Source: Cellulomonas sp. ES6 (lineage in GTDB: Bacteria; Actinomycetota; Actinomycetes; Actinomycetales; Cellulomonadaceae). Taken from it: a stretch of 64,000 nt of DNA. Shown in pieces: positions 1 through 8,336 of this stretch (the first letter of the stretch is position 1; each line of letters begins with the position of its first letter). The notes under the pieces were generated by a model that worked only from the letters and a program-made list of their open reading frames with translations, did not search any database and had not been told where the DNA came from. The stretch is from NCBI RefSeq assembly GCF_030053835.1, contig NZ_CP125655.1, forward strand, positions 2,046,001 to 2,110,000, given 5' to 3'. A program made the translations under genes and the position numbers.

Positions 1-856
1 GTCCGGGGACGGCGCGCATCGCGCGCGTCACGTCGCGCCGCTCGCCCCCGACCAGCCCGGGGTGCCCGGCCATCGCGGTCGCGACGCGCGCGAGCGGCGA
101 CCCGGGCTCGGCCGCCGGGGCGGTCGCGATCCGCGCGAACGCCCGCGCCAGCCCGGTGAGCGTCGTCGAGAACAGCGCGGCCCCGCAGCCGTCGACCGTC
201 ACGTGCCACGCCTGGACGCCCGTCAGCTCCTCGACCGCCGCGCGGCACGCCACCTGCACCGGGTGGTCGGCCTCGCGGTAGCGCTCCGGCTCCCACCCGG
301 GCTCGCCGGCGTGCGCCACGCAGGTCGCGAGCATCGCGGCGTGCTTGCCGGAGCAGTTCTGCGCGACGGGCTCGGGCCCGTGGCCGTCCCGGCGCCAGGC
401 GAACGCGGCGTCGGGGTCCAGCGGCACGTCGGGCGTGTTGTCCAGGGCGGACTCGTCCAGCCCCGCGCCGAGCAGCGTCTCCCGCACCACCCGCAGGTGC
501 TCCGGGGTGCCGTCGTGGCTCGCGCACGCGAGCGCCAGGTGCGGGCCGTCCAGGTCGAGGCCGGCGCGCAGCATGCCGACCGCCTGCAGCGGCTTGAGCG
601 ACGAGCGCGCGAGCACCGTGACGTCGGGGTCGCCGAGCGCCAGCCGGACGTCGCCGCCGGGACCCAGCACCACGAGGTGCCCGGTGTGCACCGACTCGAC
701 GACGTCGCCGCGGACCACGCGCGCCAGCGGCACGGCCGCCGTGCCGACGTCACCGGTCGCCGCCGCGTGCGCCGCCGTGACGGACGCGGCGGCTCCGACC
801 TCGTGCAGCCGGGCCGCGAGCTGCGGCCCCCCGGGGCGGGCCCCCGGCACGCTCAC
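1..856 (-). CDS. L-asparaginase II family protein (partial, C-terminus off the edge)
   Basis: The protein belongs to the asparaginase II (PF06089) family, which hydrolyses L-asparagine to aspartate and ammonia, probably in the cytoplasm. The family signatures are visible: VVESVHTGHLVVL near residue 36, LARSSLKPLQAVGML near residue 62 and the conserved NCSGKHAAML near residue 150. About 285 residues are present; family members are usually 310 to 340, so some 30 to 50 C-terminal residues are missing. The GTG start is chosen because it overlaps the stop of the upstream DUF2516 gene as GTGA, which suggests translational coupling. The family assignment is firm; the substrate is inferred from the family. 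Confidence 0.85.
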   Translation of the reverse strand, partial: MSVPGARPGGPQLAARLHEVGAAASVTAAHAAATGDVGTAAVPLARVVRGDVVESVHTGHLVVLGPGGDVRLALGDPDVTVLARSSLKPLQAVGMLRAGLDLDGPHLALACASHDGTPEHLRVVRETLLGAGLDESALDNTPDVPLDPDAAFAWRRDGHGPEPVAQNCSGKHAAMLATCVAHAGEPGWEPERYREADHPVQVACRAAVEELTGVQAWHVTVDGCGAALFSTTLTGLARAFARIATAPAAEPGSPLARVATAMAGHPGLVGGERRDVTRAMRAVPG

Positions 857-1191
857 CACCCGCCGCGCGACGGACCGCCGCCCCCGCGCCGGCCGGAGTG
901 CGGGCCGACCGCCGGGCGCACGTCGACGAGGTAGACGATCGCCGCGACCGCGCTCAGCAGGGCCAGGAACAGCGGGAACGCGCCGATGCCGAGCGGCGGC
1001 GGCACGGCGATGAACGCCACGACCGTGGCGACGCCCAGGATGATGGACCAGATCTGCTTGGTCTGCTTGCCCGCCGCGGCGAACGCCGACGCCGGCCGGC
1101 GCAGGGCGTCGACGAGCGCCCAGACCGCCAGCACGAGGATGACGAGGCTGAACGCGAGCAGCAGCAGAACCTGCGCGGAGGCGAAGATCAC
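853..1191 (-). CDS. DUF2516 family small membrane protein
   Basis: A 112-residue protein with three hydrophobic segments (about residues 5-28, 48-66 and 70-90) and a Gly/Arg-rich tail ending GGGGPSRGGW. The pattern, including WALVDALRRP after the first segment and QTKQIW before the second, matches the actinobacterial DUF2516 family, whose function is unknown. The GTG start at 1191 lies 6 bases downstream of a TAGGCT -10 element (1203-1198) with no Shine-Dalgarno sequence, so the mRNA is probably leaderless. The stop overlaps the asparaginase start, making a two-gene operon. The asparaginase partner may be incidental. Confidence 0.8.
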   Translation of the reverse strand: MIFASAQVLLLLAFSLVILVLAVWALVDALRRPASAFAAAGKQTKQIWSIILGVATVVAFIAVPPPLGIGAFPLFLALLSAVAAIVYLVDVRPAVGPHSGRRGGGGPSRGGW

Positions 1192-1229
1192 GCGCCGAGC
1201 CTACGGGGCGGAGCCGGACGACGACGAGG

Positions 1230-2339
1230 TCAGATCTCCGGCAGCGTCTCCCGGGCGGTGCGGGCGTCCACCCCGGCGGCCTCCAGCAGGTCCACGACGA
1301 GCGACCGCAGCAGCAGCACGAGGCTCTGGGCCTGCCAGTCGCCGGGCGTGAGCGTGAACGGGTCGAGCCCGGCCGCCAGGCGCAGCAGCTCCTCGCGCGT
1401 GCGCAGCGGCTCGGACCCGGTGCCGAGCGCGGCGGCGAGCGCGTCCGCGGCCAGCGCGACGCGGTCGACGGCGTCCGCCACGGCGGCCAGGTCGTGCGGC
1501 GGCTCGGCCTCGACGGTCGCGAGCGTGCGGCGCGCCAGCACGCGGGCGTTGCGCACGGCCCGGTCCACCCGCACGGCGGACCGGCCCACCCACACGAGCT
1601 CGGCCCGGTGCCGCCGCCCCGCCGGGGACACCCGCGCGAGGTCCCGGGCCGCCGTCGCCGCGTCCTGCCATTCGTCGAGCGCGGGCTGGCTGGCGCGACC
1701 GCGGATGAGGGCGTCCTCGACGTCGGCCGGCGAGCGGTCGCGCATCCCCCGGGCGAGCACGCGGAGCATGGCCGCCAGCTCCTCGACCGCCGCCCGGCCC
1801 TGCGCGCGGGGGCGCCGGCGGGGGTCGCTCGGGGTCAGCGCGGCGACGGCGAGGGCGACCGCGCCGCCGACCAGGGCGTCGGTCCACCGGCCGACGGGAC
1901 CGCCCGACGCGCCCACCGCCGGCAGGCCCACGATGACGATCGCCTGGACGCCGGCCTGCGTGGTCAGCATCGGCCCGCGGTCGAGGAACCGGGCGACCAG
2001 CGCCGCGACGCCGAGCACCAGCGCCACCTGCCACGGCCCCGTGCCGATGCCGTGCACCACCAGGTCGCCCAGGGCCACCCCGAGCGCGACGCCGACCGCG
2101 AGCTCCGCCACCCGGCGCAGGTCACGGTCCGCGGTGAACCCGAGCGCGATCCACGCGCTCACCGGCGCGAAGAACGGCGCGCTGTGCCCCAGCACGTGGT
2201 AGCCGATCGCGTAGGCGACGCCGGCCGCGACCACCGCCTGCAGGACGGGGGCGAAGGCGCTGCGCACGCGCGACCACCCCTGCCGGGCGCGCGCGGCGAC
2301 CTGCACGCGGACCGAGGACGGCCCCCTGCCCCCGCTCAC
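1230..2339 (-). CDS. FUSC-like / aromatic acid exporter family membrane protein
   Basis: A 369-residue protein. The N-terminal half has five or six membrane segments (about residues 31-160), beginning LQAVVAAGVAYAIGYHVLG and including the FFAPVSAWIALG motif typical of FUSC/ArAE-like proteins. The C-terminal half is a soluble Ala/Arg-rich helical domain. Relatives are inner-membrane components of efflux systems for aromatic acids and similar compounds, but actinobacterial members are mostly uncharacterised. The GTG start follows a short Ser/Arg-rich leader. It is followed after 7 bases by the ygfZ-like gene, so the two may share a transcript. No substrate can be named from sequence. Confidence 0.7.
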   Translation of the reverse strand: MSGGRGPSSVRVQVAARARQGWSRVRSAFAPVLQAVVAAGVAYAIGYHVLGHSAPFFAPVSAWIALGFTADRDLRRVAELAVGVALGVALGDLVVHGIGTGPWQVALVLGVAALVARFLDRGPMLTTQAGVQAIVIVGLPAVGASGGPVGRWTDALVGGAVALAVAALTPSDPRRRPRAQGRAAVEELAAMLRVLARGMRDRSPADVEDALIRGRASQPALDEWQDAATAARDLARVSPAGRRHRAELVWVGRSAVRVDRAVRNARVLARRTLATVEAEPPHDLAAVADAVDRVALAADALAAALGTGSEPLRTREELLRLAAGLDPFTLTPGDWQAQSLVLLLRSLVVDLLEAAGVDARTARETLPEI

Positions 2340-2346
2340 CGGGCGG

Positions 2347-3573
2347 TCACAGCATCGGGTGGCCGCCCAGGCCGCGCGTGAGCGGCCCGTGCGGCTCGGG
2401 GCGGTCCGCGGTGACGCCCTCCCCGGGGACCACGACCTCCTGTCCCGCCGTGACCAGCCCGCCGTCGCACTCGACGACGACGTCGGCGTCGACCGGCGCG
2501 GAGCGCTTCACGACCGCGAGCGCCACGGGACCCAGCTCGTGGTGGCGTGCCACGGTGGTGACGCGCCCGATCTCCCGGCCGGGTTCGCCCGACGTCAGCA
2601 GGTCGCCGAGGTCGCGCACCACCGCACCGGCCTCGGGCAGCAGGTGCCCGGACCCGTCGAGGTGCAGCATGACCAGCCGGCGGGGCGGGCGTCCGAGGTT
2701 GTGCACCCGGGCGACGGTCTCCTGGCCTCGGTAGCAGCCCTTGTGCAGGTGCACCGCGGTGCGCAGCCAGTCCAGCTCGTGCGGGATGGTGCGGTGGTCC
2801 ACCTCGCGGCCCGCGCGCGGCCGCCACGCCTCGACGCGCACCGCCTCGCTCGCCCACGTGCCGGCGAGCGGCCAGCCCGCGGCCTCCCGGGCGCGCACGG
2901 CGTCGACCAGCCCGGCGCGGGGCACCAGCACCAGCCGCCACGCGCGGTCGGCGCCGGGGTGCCGGTCGTCCGGCAGGCCGTAGCGCGTCCCGCCGGGCAG
3001 CGTCCGCGGCCACGGGTCCGCCCACGTGACCGGCTCGTCGGGACCGCCCTCGGCGGCCAGCGGCTCGCCGATCGCGGCCCACTCGTCGGTGACGTCCTGG
3101 ACCTCGACGCGCAGCATGAACCGCATCCGGTCGAGCCACGCCGCCAGGCCGGGGGCCGTCTCGGAGATCAGCCAGGTGGCCTCGCCGTCGTCGACGACCG
3201 CCGCCGCGTGCTCGACGTGCCCCTGCGGGCTGAGCACCAGCGTCTCCGTCGAGGTGCGCGGCGCCAGCCCCTCGAGCTGCTGGGAGGTGATCGAGTGCAG
3301 CCACGACAGCCGGTCCGGGCCGGTCACACGCACGACGCCCAGGTGGGACTGGTCGACCACCGCGCCGCCGCGCGTCAGGGCGCGCTGCTCGGCGGTCGGG
3401 TCGCCGTAGTGCCACGCGACGCCGGCGTCCGGGCCCGACGCGGCGACCGCCCCGTGCCGGTCGAGCAGCGGGCTGCGGTGGCGCGGGGCCGCCTGCGGCT
3501 CGGTGCTCGGTCCGGCCGGTCCGGCCGGTCCGGTCGGCGCGGCAGGCCCCGCGGCGACGCCGTCGGCGGCCAC
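2347..3573 (-). CDS. ygfZ: YgfZ/GcvT family folate-binding protein
   Basis: A 408-residue tetrahydrofolate-binding protein of the YgfZ (IbaG57/GcvT-like) family, which supports repair or assembly of certain Fe-S enzymes in the cytoplasm. The decisive signature KGCYRGQETVARVHNLG sits near residues 278-294; the Cys in KGCYxGQE is the conserved functional residue. The N-terminus has a low-complexity Gly/Pro/Ala run encoded by a short GGTCCGGCC-type tandem repeat, which probably lies outside the fold. The GTG start is one base downstream of the nitrobindin stop (TGA-C-GTG), so the two genes are co-transcribed and coupled. Family call is secure; the target Fe-S enzymes are unknown. Confidence 0.88.
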   Translation of the reverse strand: MAADGVAAGPAAPTGPAGPAGPSTEPQAAPRHRSPLLDRHGAVAASGPDAGVAWHYGDPTAEQRALTRGGAVVDQSHLGVVRVTGPDRLSWLHSITSQQLEGLAPRTSTETLVLSPQGHVEHAAAVVDDGEATWLISETAPGLAAWLDRMRFMLRVEVQDVTDEWAAIGEPLAAEGGPDEPVTWADPWPRTLPGGTRYGLPDDRHPGADRAWRLVLVPRAGLVDAVRAREAAGWPLAGTWASEAVRVEAWRPRAGREVDHRTIPHELDWLRTAVHLHKGCYRGQETVARVHNLGRPPRRLVMLHLDGSGHLLPEAGAVVRDLGDLLTSGEPGREIGRVTTVARHHELGPVALAVVKRSAPVDADVVVECDGGLVTAGQEVVVPGEGVTADRPEPHGPLTRGLGGHPML

Positions 3574-3574
3574 G

Positions 3575-4153
3575 TCAGCCGACCTGCACGCGGCTGAGCC
3601 GCGCCGACGCGTACGACTGCAGGTCGTGCCCGAACGCGGCCAGGTCGTGCGCCCACATCAGCTCGCCCTGCACCAGGCCGTACAGCCGCTTGCCCGCGGT
3701 CACCTCGGCGCCGGTCGCGGTGCGCGCGATGACGTCGCTGACCAGGTCGATGCGGCCGTTGCCCGTCGCCCCGACGAACACGGCGACGTGCCCGGACGGG
3801 TCGGCGAGCAGCAGCTCGACCGGGAACAGCTCCGAGCCGAGGCCCTCCGGCCGCTCCGGCGGGATGCGCCAGTACCCCTGCTCGGTCTGCCAGACCGGCC
3901 CGGGCTCGTCGGGGCCGGCGGCCGCGGCGGGGTCCCCCTCGAGCGCCGAGGCGTCGTCCGGCGCCACGACGAGCCGGATCGTCGACGTGTACGACAGGTA
4001 CGGCCCGCCGTCGTGGTCGACCACGAGGTCCTGCGTGAACGCCGTCTCCTCGATGCCCGGGTACCCGACGACCCCCTCGCCGTGCCACCGGCCGACCAGC
4101 CAGGCCAGCGGGTACATCTCGGGCGCGAGGCCCTCGGGGAGGGTGAACGCCAT
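3575..4153 (-). CDS. Nitrobindin-like FABP family heme-binding protein
   Basis: A 192-residue beta-barrel protein. The N-terminal motif LVGRWHGEG (residues 18-26) fits the GxWxGxG signature of bacterial nitrobindins (THAP4-like/FABP family), which bind ferric heme and react with nitric oxide or peroxynitrite. Alternating polar/hydrophobic strands follow (YLSYTSTIRLVV, HVAVFVGATG), and the C-terminus has the family's GLVQGELMWAHDLAAFG stretch. The ATG at 4153 is preferred over longer in-frame starts because it is preceded by GGAAGGG and follows a separate small gene by 14 bases. It is translated immediately before ygfZ. Confidence 0.83.
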   Translation of the reverse strand: MAFTLPEGLAPEMYPLAWLVGRWHGEGVVGYPGIEETAFTQDLVVDHDGGPYLSYTSTIRLVVAPDDASALEGDPAAAAGPDEPGPVWQTEQGYWRIPPERPEGLGSELFPVELLLADPSGHVAVFVGATGNGRIDLVSDVIARTATGAEVTAGKRLYGLVQGELMWAHDLAAFGHDLQSYASARLSRVQVG

Positions 4154-4167
4154 GGGAGCCCTTCCGG

Positions 4168-4275
4168 TCAGCGCTGTCCCTTGAACAGCCGGTAGACGAC
4201 GAAGCCGGCGAACCAGCCGATCGCGATCGTCGCAGCGACGAGCAGACCGATGAACACGATCTCGAGTGCCTGCAT
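4168..4275 (-). CDS. 35-residue single-span membrane peptide
   Basis: A short gene missed by normal length cut-offs. It encodes MQALEIVFIGLLVAAT followed by IAIGWFAGFVVYRLFKGQR, i.e. one membrane span (about residues 5-28) with a basic cytoplasmic tail. The ATG lies 6 bases after a TAGGAT -10 element (4287-4282), so a leaderless mRNA is likely. The stop is 14 bases before the nitrobindin ATG, and the intervening GGAAGGG would serve that gene. It is therefore the probable first cistron of an operon with nitrobindin and ygfZ. I do not recognise a family; being a membrane anchor or partner for nitrobindin is speculation. Confidence 0.6.
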   Translation of the reverse strand: MQALEIVFIGLLVAATIAIGWFAGFVVYRLFKGQR

Positions 4276-4319
4276 GCACCGATCCTAACGACGGAACCGC
4301 CGCGCGCCTTCCCGGCGGC

Positions 4320-4787
4320 TCAGGCCCGCGCGGCGCGCAGCCGGACGCCCAGCAGGTACAGCTCGCACCCGAGGCACAGGCCGAAGGCCGCGTTCAGCAC
4401 CGCGGCCGCGAGGGCCAGCGCCGCCGCGACCGGCACCGCCGCGGCGACCCCGAGCAGCGCCAGCGCGACGCCGGCACCGGTGATGACCAGCCCCACGCCC
4501 TGCGCGAACCGGGGCGGGCGCGGGTCCTCCAGCTCGGTGGGCGGGGCGAGCCGGGGGCGCACGAGACGCCGGAACAGCACGCCCTGGAGCGAGCCCTGGG
4601 CGCCCCGGACCGTGCCCACGGCGAACAGCGCGGCCACGACCGCGAGCGCGGTCGTGGCCGCGGCACCGGGCAGCAGCAGGACGACGACGAGCAGGACGGC
4701 GGTGACGGCGGCGCCGACGCGCGGGCCGCGGGGGTCGATCCCCTGCGGGGCGGCGGTCGCGCTGCCGGCGGAGAGCGGTGCGGGCAC
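4320..4787 (-). CDS. DUF4395 membrane protein
   Basis: A 155-residue protein with four membrane segments (roughly residues 24-48, 46-62, 95-117 and 117-150). It carries the DUF4395 hallmark FGLCLGCELYLLG near the C-terminus, where a CxxC pair sits at a membrane boundary. DUF4395 proteins are often encoded beside thioredoxin-fold proteins, as here, where the upstream gene is a membrane-anchored thioredoxin. The CLGC pair could exchange electrons with that partner (inference). GTG start with an AGAGG ribosome site 8 bases upstream. The function of the family is not established. Confidence 0.82.
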   Translation of the reverse strand: MPAPLSAGSATAAPQGIDPRGPRVGAAVTAVLLVVVLLLPGAAATTALAVVAALFAVGTVRGAQGSLQGVLFRRLVRPRLAPPTELEDPRPPRFAQGVGLVITGAGVALALLGVAAAVPVAAALALAAAVLNAAFGLCLGCELYLLGVRLRAARA

Positions 4788-4817
4788 GGGAGGTCCTCTC
4801 AGGGGGACGGGCGGGGC

Positions 4818-5264
4818 TCAGACGTCGGCGGTCGCCGGACAGCGGTCGAGGGCGTCGACCGCCTGCGCCCGCGTCGTCGCGCCGGACATCCGCCCCCGGA
4901 CCGCACCGGAGCCGTCGAGCACCAGCACGGTCGGCGTCCGCAGCACGGAGAACCGGCGCACGAGGTCGAGCCGCTCCTCGGCGCGCACCTCCACGTGGGC
5001 CACGCCGCTCCGCTCGGCGGCGAGCGCCCGCAGCACCGCGGCGGTGCTGCGGCACGGCGCGCACGCCTCGGAGGACAGCTGCAGGAACGTGGCCGCGGTC
5101 CCGAGCGGCGCGCCCAGGTCGGCCGCGGTCAGCACCGGGTCGGCGGCGGTCGCGTCGGGGACGGCGCGGGCGGCCACGAACCGCCCGTTGCGCGAGCGCC
5201 AGACGAGGCCGGCGGTCGCGGTGAGCACGAGCACGGCCAGCACCAGCAGCACCCGCAGCTCCAT
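4818..5264 (-). CDS. Membrane-anchored thioredoxin-like protein
   Basis: A 148-residue protein with an N-terminal hydrophobic anchor (residues 3-21, LRVLLVLAVLVLTATAGLV) and a thioredoxin-fold domain. The active-site motif is EACAPCRS (CxxC, near residue 68), followed by the conserved cis-Pro loop in RTPTVLVLD. It resembles TlpA/ResA-type extracytoplasmic thiol-disulfide proteins. It lies upstream of the DUF4395 gene, whose CxxC may be its redox partner, and one base downstream of the stop of the preceding membrane-protein gene. The substrate is unknown. Confidence 0.8.
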   Translation of the reverse strand: MELRVLLVLAVLVLTATAGLVWRSRNGRFVAARAVPDATAADPVLTAADLGAPLGTAATFLQLSSEACAPCRSTAAVLRALAAERSGVAHVEVRAEERLDLVRRFSVLRTPTVLVLDGSGAVRGRMSGATTRAQAVDALDRCPATADV

Positions 5265-5265
5265 G

Positions 5266-6033
5266 TCACCCCACCAGCACGCGTCCGACGACGTAGACGA
5301 GGATGCCGGTGACGGCGACCGGGAGGACAGCGGCCGCCCAGCCCGCGAGACGATGTTCCAGGGCGGGCAGCCGGTCGAGCAGCGCGTCGGCGGCGGACAC
5401 CAGCACCCCGACGGCCACGCCGACCAGCGCGCCCGGCAGCAGGCCGACGGCGGGCAGCGCGGCGCCGGCGACCAGCGCCCCGGCGACCGCCCCGCCGAGC
5501 GAGACCCCGGCGCCGGTCCACCCGCGCAGCGGGAGCGCGGTGAGCGCCGAGCCCACGGCGAGCGCGACGGCGCCGGTCACGACCACCGCGTCGCCCGCGG
5601 CGGTGCGCTCGGCGGCGAGCCAGCCCGCGGCGCACACGGCGACGAGGGCGCCCGTCACGGTCCCGGCGACCGACTCCACCAGCCGCTCGCGCCCGTCGCG
5701 GCGCGCGAGCTCGGCGACGAACGCGGCGAGCACCGCGCCGGCGAACACGGCCGGCAGGTCGCCGAGCAGCGGCTCGGTCCGCGTGAGGTGCACGGCGACC
5801 ACCGCCCCGACGCCCGCGAGGCCGATGACGACGGAGCTCCCGACCCGCGCGGGCAGCCCGGCGAGGTACGGCAGCCCGGCGGCCAGCGCCAGCACGAGGA
5901 CGACGACGAGGCCGGCCAGGACGACTCCGTCCCGCCCGGCGAGGGAGACGTCCCCGAGGACGCCGGCGACGGCGACGAGCGTCGCCAGGACCGCCGTGGT
6001 CACGGCACGATTCGACGCCTGCACGCCGGCCAT
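5266..6033 (-). CDS. Polytopic membrane protein of unknown function
   Basis: About 255 residues, almost entirely hydrophobic, with seven or eight predicted spans from VTTAVLATLVAVAGVLGDV to the C-terminal PVAVTGILVYVVGRVLVG. No enzymatic motif or recognised family signature is visible. A longer form starting at 6063, or a shorter GTG start at 6024 (which would have GAGG at a better distance), cannot be excluded; I chose the ATG at 6033. It is divergent from glnR and directly upstream of the thioredoxin/DUF4395 pair, with which it overlaps in transcription. Those neighbours hint at an envelope redox unit, but this is weak. Confidence 0.5.
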   Translation of the reverse strand: MAGVQASNRAVTTAVLATLVAVAGVLGDVSLAGRDGVVLAGLVVVLVLALAAGLPYLAGLPARVGSSVVIGLAGVGAVVAVHLTRTEPLLGDLPAVFAGAVLAAFVAELARRDGRERLVESVAGTVTGALVAVCAAGWLAAERTAAGDAVVVTGAVALAVGSALTALPLRGWTGAGVSLGGAVAGALVAGAALPAVGLLPGALVGVAVGVLVSAADALLDRLPALEHRLAGWAAAVLPVAVTGILVYVVGRVLVG

Positions 6034-6209
6034 CCTCGCAGACACCGGCGCCCGACCCGGCATCGCGGGACCCGCAGGACGGGTCCGCCCGGGGGTCCCG
6101 GACACCGCCCGGCGTTCGCCCACGGGACGGAATGTGACGGACCAGGACACGGTGACGTGACACGCACGCGGTACCGTGTCCCCCAATTCGGACGCCGGAG
6201 GAGGGGAAC

Positions 6210-6941
6210 GTGGCCGATCTGCTGCTGCTCACACCCGCGTCCGGCGGTTCGTCCCAGGTGCTGCCGGCCCTCGGTCTGCTGTCGCACCGGGTACGCGTCC
6301 TGCCGGTCGAGCCCTCGGCGCTGGTCGACGCCCCCGACGCGGACATCGTCGTGCTCGACGCGCGCCGGGACCTCGTGACCGCCCGCACCACGTGCCGCCT
6401 GCTGCGCGCGACCGGGCTCACCGTCCCACTCGTGCTCGTGCTGACGGAGGGCGGCCTGACGGTCGTCACCGCCGAGTGGGGCGCGGACGACATCGTGCTG
6501 GAGAACGCCACGCCCGCCGAGGTCGAGACCCGGTTCCGGCTCGTGATCGAGCGCGCGGCGTCCTCGTCCTACGACGACCAGCCGCAGGAGATCTCGTCCG
6601 GCGAGCTGATGATCGACGCCGGCGGCTACACCGCCCGCCTGCGCGGACGCCCGCTGGACCTCACGTACAAGGAGTTCGAGCTCCTCAAGTACCTCGTGCA
6701 GCACCCGGGGCGCGTGTTCACCCGCGCGCAGCTGCTGCAGGAGGTCTGGGGCTACGACTACTACGGCGGCACGCGCACGGTCGACGTGCACGTGCGGCGC
6801 CTGCGCGCGAAGCTCGGCCCCGAGCACGAGCAGCTGATCGGCACCGTCCGCAACGTCGGCTACCGGTTCGACCCGCCGAAGGACCGCCGCACCGGCGACC
6901 CCGGGCCGGCCTCGCCCGCCGAGGTGTCCGCGGAGGTCTGA
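6210..6941 (+). CDS. glnR: GlnR-type orphan response regulator
   Basis: A 243-residue OmpR-like regulator. The N-terminal domain (residues 1-120: [34 protein letters not shown]) closely matches Streptomyces GlnR, the global nitrogen regulator that acts without a cognate kinase. The homodimer residues known from GlnR, Asp50 and Arg52, are present. The C-terminal winged helix (about 125-232) has the very conserved [20 protein letters not shown] and [15 protein letters not shown]. The GTG start has a strong GGAGGAGGGG site 4 bases upstream. Expected targets are glutamine synthetase and ammonium transport genes; none lies in this window. A TACCGT element at 6172-6177 may be its -10. Confidence 0.92.
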   Translation: MADLLLLTPASGGSSQVLPALGLLSHRVRVLPVEPSALVDAPDADIVVLDARRDLVTARTTCRLLRATGLTVPLVLVLTEGGLTVVTAEWGADDIVLENATPAEVETRFRLVIERAASSSYDDQPQEISSGELMIDAGGYTARLRGRPLDLTYKEFELLKYLVQHPGRVFTRAQLLQEVWGYDYYGGTRTVDVHVRRLRAKLGPEHEQLIGTVRNVGYRFDPPKDRRTGDPGPASPAEVSAEV

Positions 6942-6980
6942 CGCGGCGCGCGCCGACCCGGGCGCGTACGATCCGCGGCG

Positions 6981-7030
6981 GGGTGTGCCGGGAAGTCTGG
7001 TCGGCGCCCGTTCGCCGACCCCAGGAGCAC
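6981..7030 (+). promoter_or_regulatory. Candidate structured RNA leader (possible cation riboswitch) of nhaA
   Basis: A perfect 8-bp hairpin (GGTCGGCG at 6999-7006, CGCCGACC at 7013-7020) ends just before the AGGAG ribosome site (7023-7027). A second, mutually exclusive pairing (TGCCG at 6986-6990 with CGGCG at 7002-7006) would open it. CTGG (6997-7000) can also pair with CCAG (7021-7024), covering part of the ribosome site. The sequence GGTGTGCCGGGAAGTCTGG looks conserved-motif-like. Li+/Na+ riboswitch classes upstream of nhaA are established knowledge, but I cannot say whether this fits any known class. Confidence 0.5.
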
Positions 7031-7032
7031 CC

Positions 7033-8325
7033 GTGCCGCACCCGCCCGCCAGCTCGCCCCGGTCCCCGCGCGCCGAGCGCCCCCGGCTCTTCTCCGCGCT
7101 GACGCCGGGCGGCGAGCGCAACCTGCTCGACACGCTGCGCGCGGAGCGCACCGGCGGCCTGCTGCTGCTGGCCGGCGCGGTCGTGGCCCTGGTGTGGGCG
7201 AACTCGCCGTGGTCCGCGGCGTACGCCACCGTCTCGGGGACCGTCGTGGGGCCGTCCGCGCTGCACCTCGACCTCTCGCTCTCCGGGTGGGCCACCGACG
7301 GCCTGCTGGCGGTCTTCTTCTTCGTCGTCGGCGTCGAGCTCAAGCGCGAGATCGTGGACGGCGAGCTGCGCCGGCTGCGGACCGCCGTGGTCCCGGTCGT
7401 GGCGGCCGTGGGCGGCATGGCGGCGCCCGCGCTGCTCTACGTGGCCGTGAACGCGGGGGCCGGGGGCGACACGCTGCGCGGGTGGGCGGTGCCCACCGCC
7501 ACGGACATCGCGTTCGCGGTCGCGGTGCTGTCCGTCGTGGGGCGCAGCCTGCCCTCCTCGCTGCGGGCGTTCCTGCTGACGCTCGCGGTGGTCGACGACC
7601 TGCTCGGCATCGTCATCATCGCGGTGGTCTACACCGACGCGCTGCACCTGGTGTGGCTCGGGGCCTCGCTGCTCGCCGTCGCGGCCTTCGCGGTGCTCGT
7701 GCGGGTGCGCCGCCGCGGGGCGACGGGCGTCCTGGTCACGGTGGCGCTGCTGGTGCTCGCGGTCGCCGCGTGGGCGCTCATGCACGCCTCGGGCGTGCAC
7801 GCGACGATCGCCGGCGTCGCGCTCGGCCTCACGGCGCCGGCCCTGGCCCGGACCGGCGAGCGCGAGAGCGTCGCGGAGCGGCTCGAGCACCGGTGGCGGC
7901 CGGTGTCCGCCGGCTTCGCCGTGCCGGTCTTCGCGCTGTTCGCGGCGGGAGTGCCGCTGGCGGACGGCGCACTCGGCGCCGCGCTGGGCGACCCGGTGGC
8001 CCAGGGCGTCGCGCTCGGGCTGGTCGTCGGCAAGCCCGTCGGCATCGTGGCCGCGACCTGGCTCGTGGCGCGCTTCACGCGGGCGGAGCTCGCCCCGGAG
8101 CTGCACTGGCGCGACATCGGCGCCGTCGGCCTGCTGGCCGGCATCGGGTTCACGGTGTCCCTGCTCATCGGCGAGCTCGCGTTCGGCGCCGGCAGCCCGC
8201 ACGACGAGCACCTCAAGGTCGCCATCCTGGTCGCGTCCGCGACGGCGGCGGTGCTCGGCGGCAGCGCGCTCGCGTGGCGGGACCGGCACCACCGGCAGGC
8301 CCGGGAGACCGCCCCGACGCGGTAG
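7033..8325 (+). CDS. nhaA: Na+/H+ antiporter NhaA
   Basis: A 430-residue, 11-12 span antiporter that exchanges internal Na+ (or Li+) for external H+ across the cytoplasmic membrane. Key residues are visible: [11 protein letters not shown] (Asp equivalent to E. coli D133) and [12 protein letters not shown] (the D163/D164 pair that carries the ions). The family landmarks [19 protein letters not shown] and [19 protein letters not shown] are also present. The GTG at 7033 is chosen because AGGAG precedes it by 5 bases; an upstream in-frame GTG at 6985 falls inside the leader hairpin region. The first 40 residues are a Pro/Ser-rich cytoplasmic extension. Expression is probably controlled by the RNA leader. 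Confidence 0.93.
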   Translation: MPHPPASSPRSPRAERPRLFSALTPGGERNLLDTLRAERTGGLLLLAGAVVALVWANSPWSAAYATVSGTVVGPSALHLDLSLSGWATDGLLAVFFFVVGVELKREIVDGELRRLRTAVVPVVAAVGGMAAPALLYVAVNAGAGGDTLRGWAVPTATDIAFAVAVLSVVGRSLPSSLRAFLLTLAVVDDLLGIVIIAVVYTDALHLVWLGASLLAVAAFAVLVRVRRRGATGVLVTVALLVLAVAAWALMHASGVHATIAGVALGLTAPALARTGERESVAERLEHRWRPVSAGFAVPVFALFAAGVPLADGALGAALGDPVAQGVALGLVVGKPVGIVAATWLVARFTRAELAPELHWRDIGAVGLLAGIGFTVSLLIGELAFGAGSPHDEHLKVAILVASATAAVLGGSALAWRDRHHRQARETAPTR

Positions 8326-8336
8326 GTTCGGCTCCG

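Noticed and set aside
6985..7032. Upstream GTG start for NhaA at 6985
   Set aside because: It falls in the leader hairpin, has no ribosome site and would add unconserved residues; GTG 7033 has AGGAG at a good distance.
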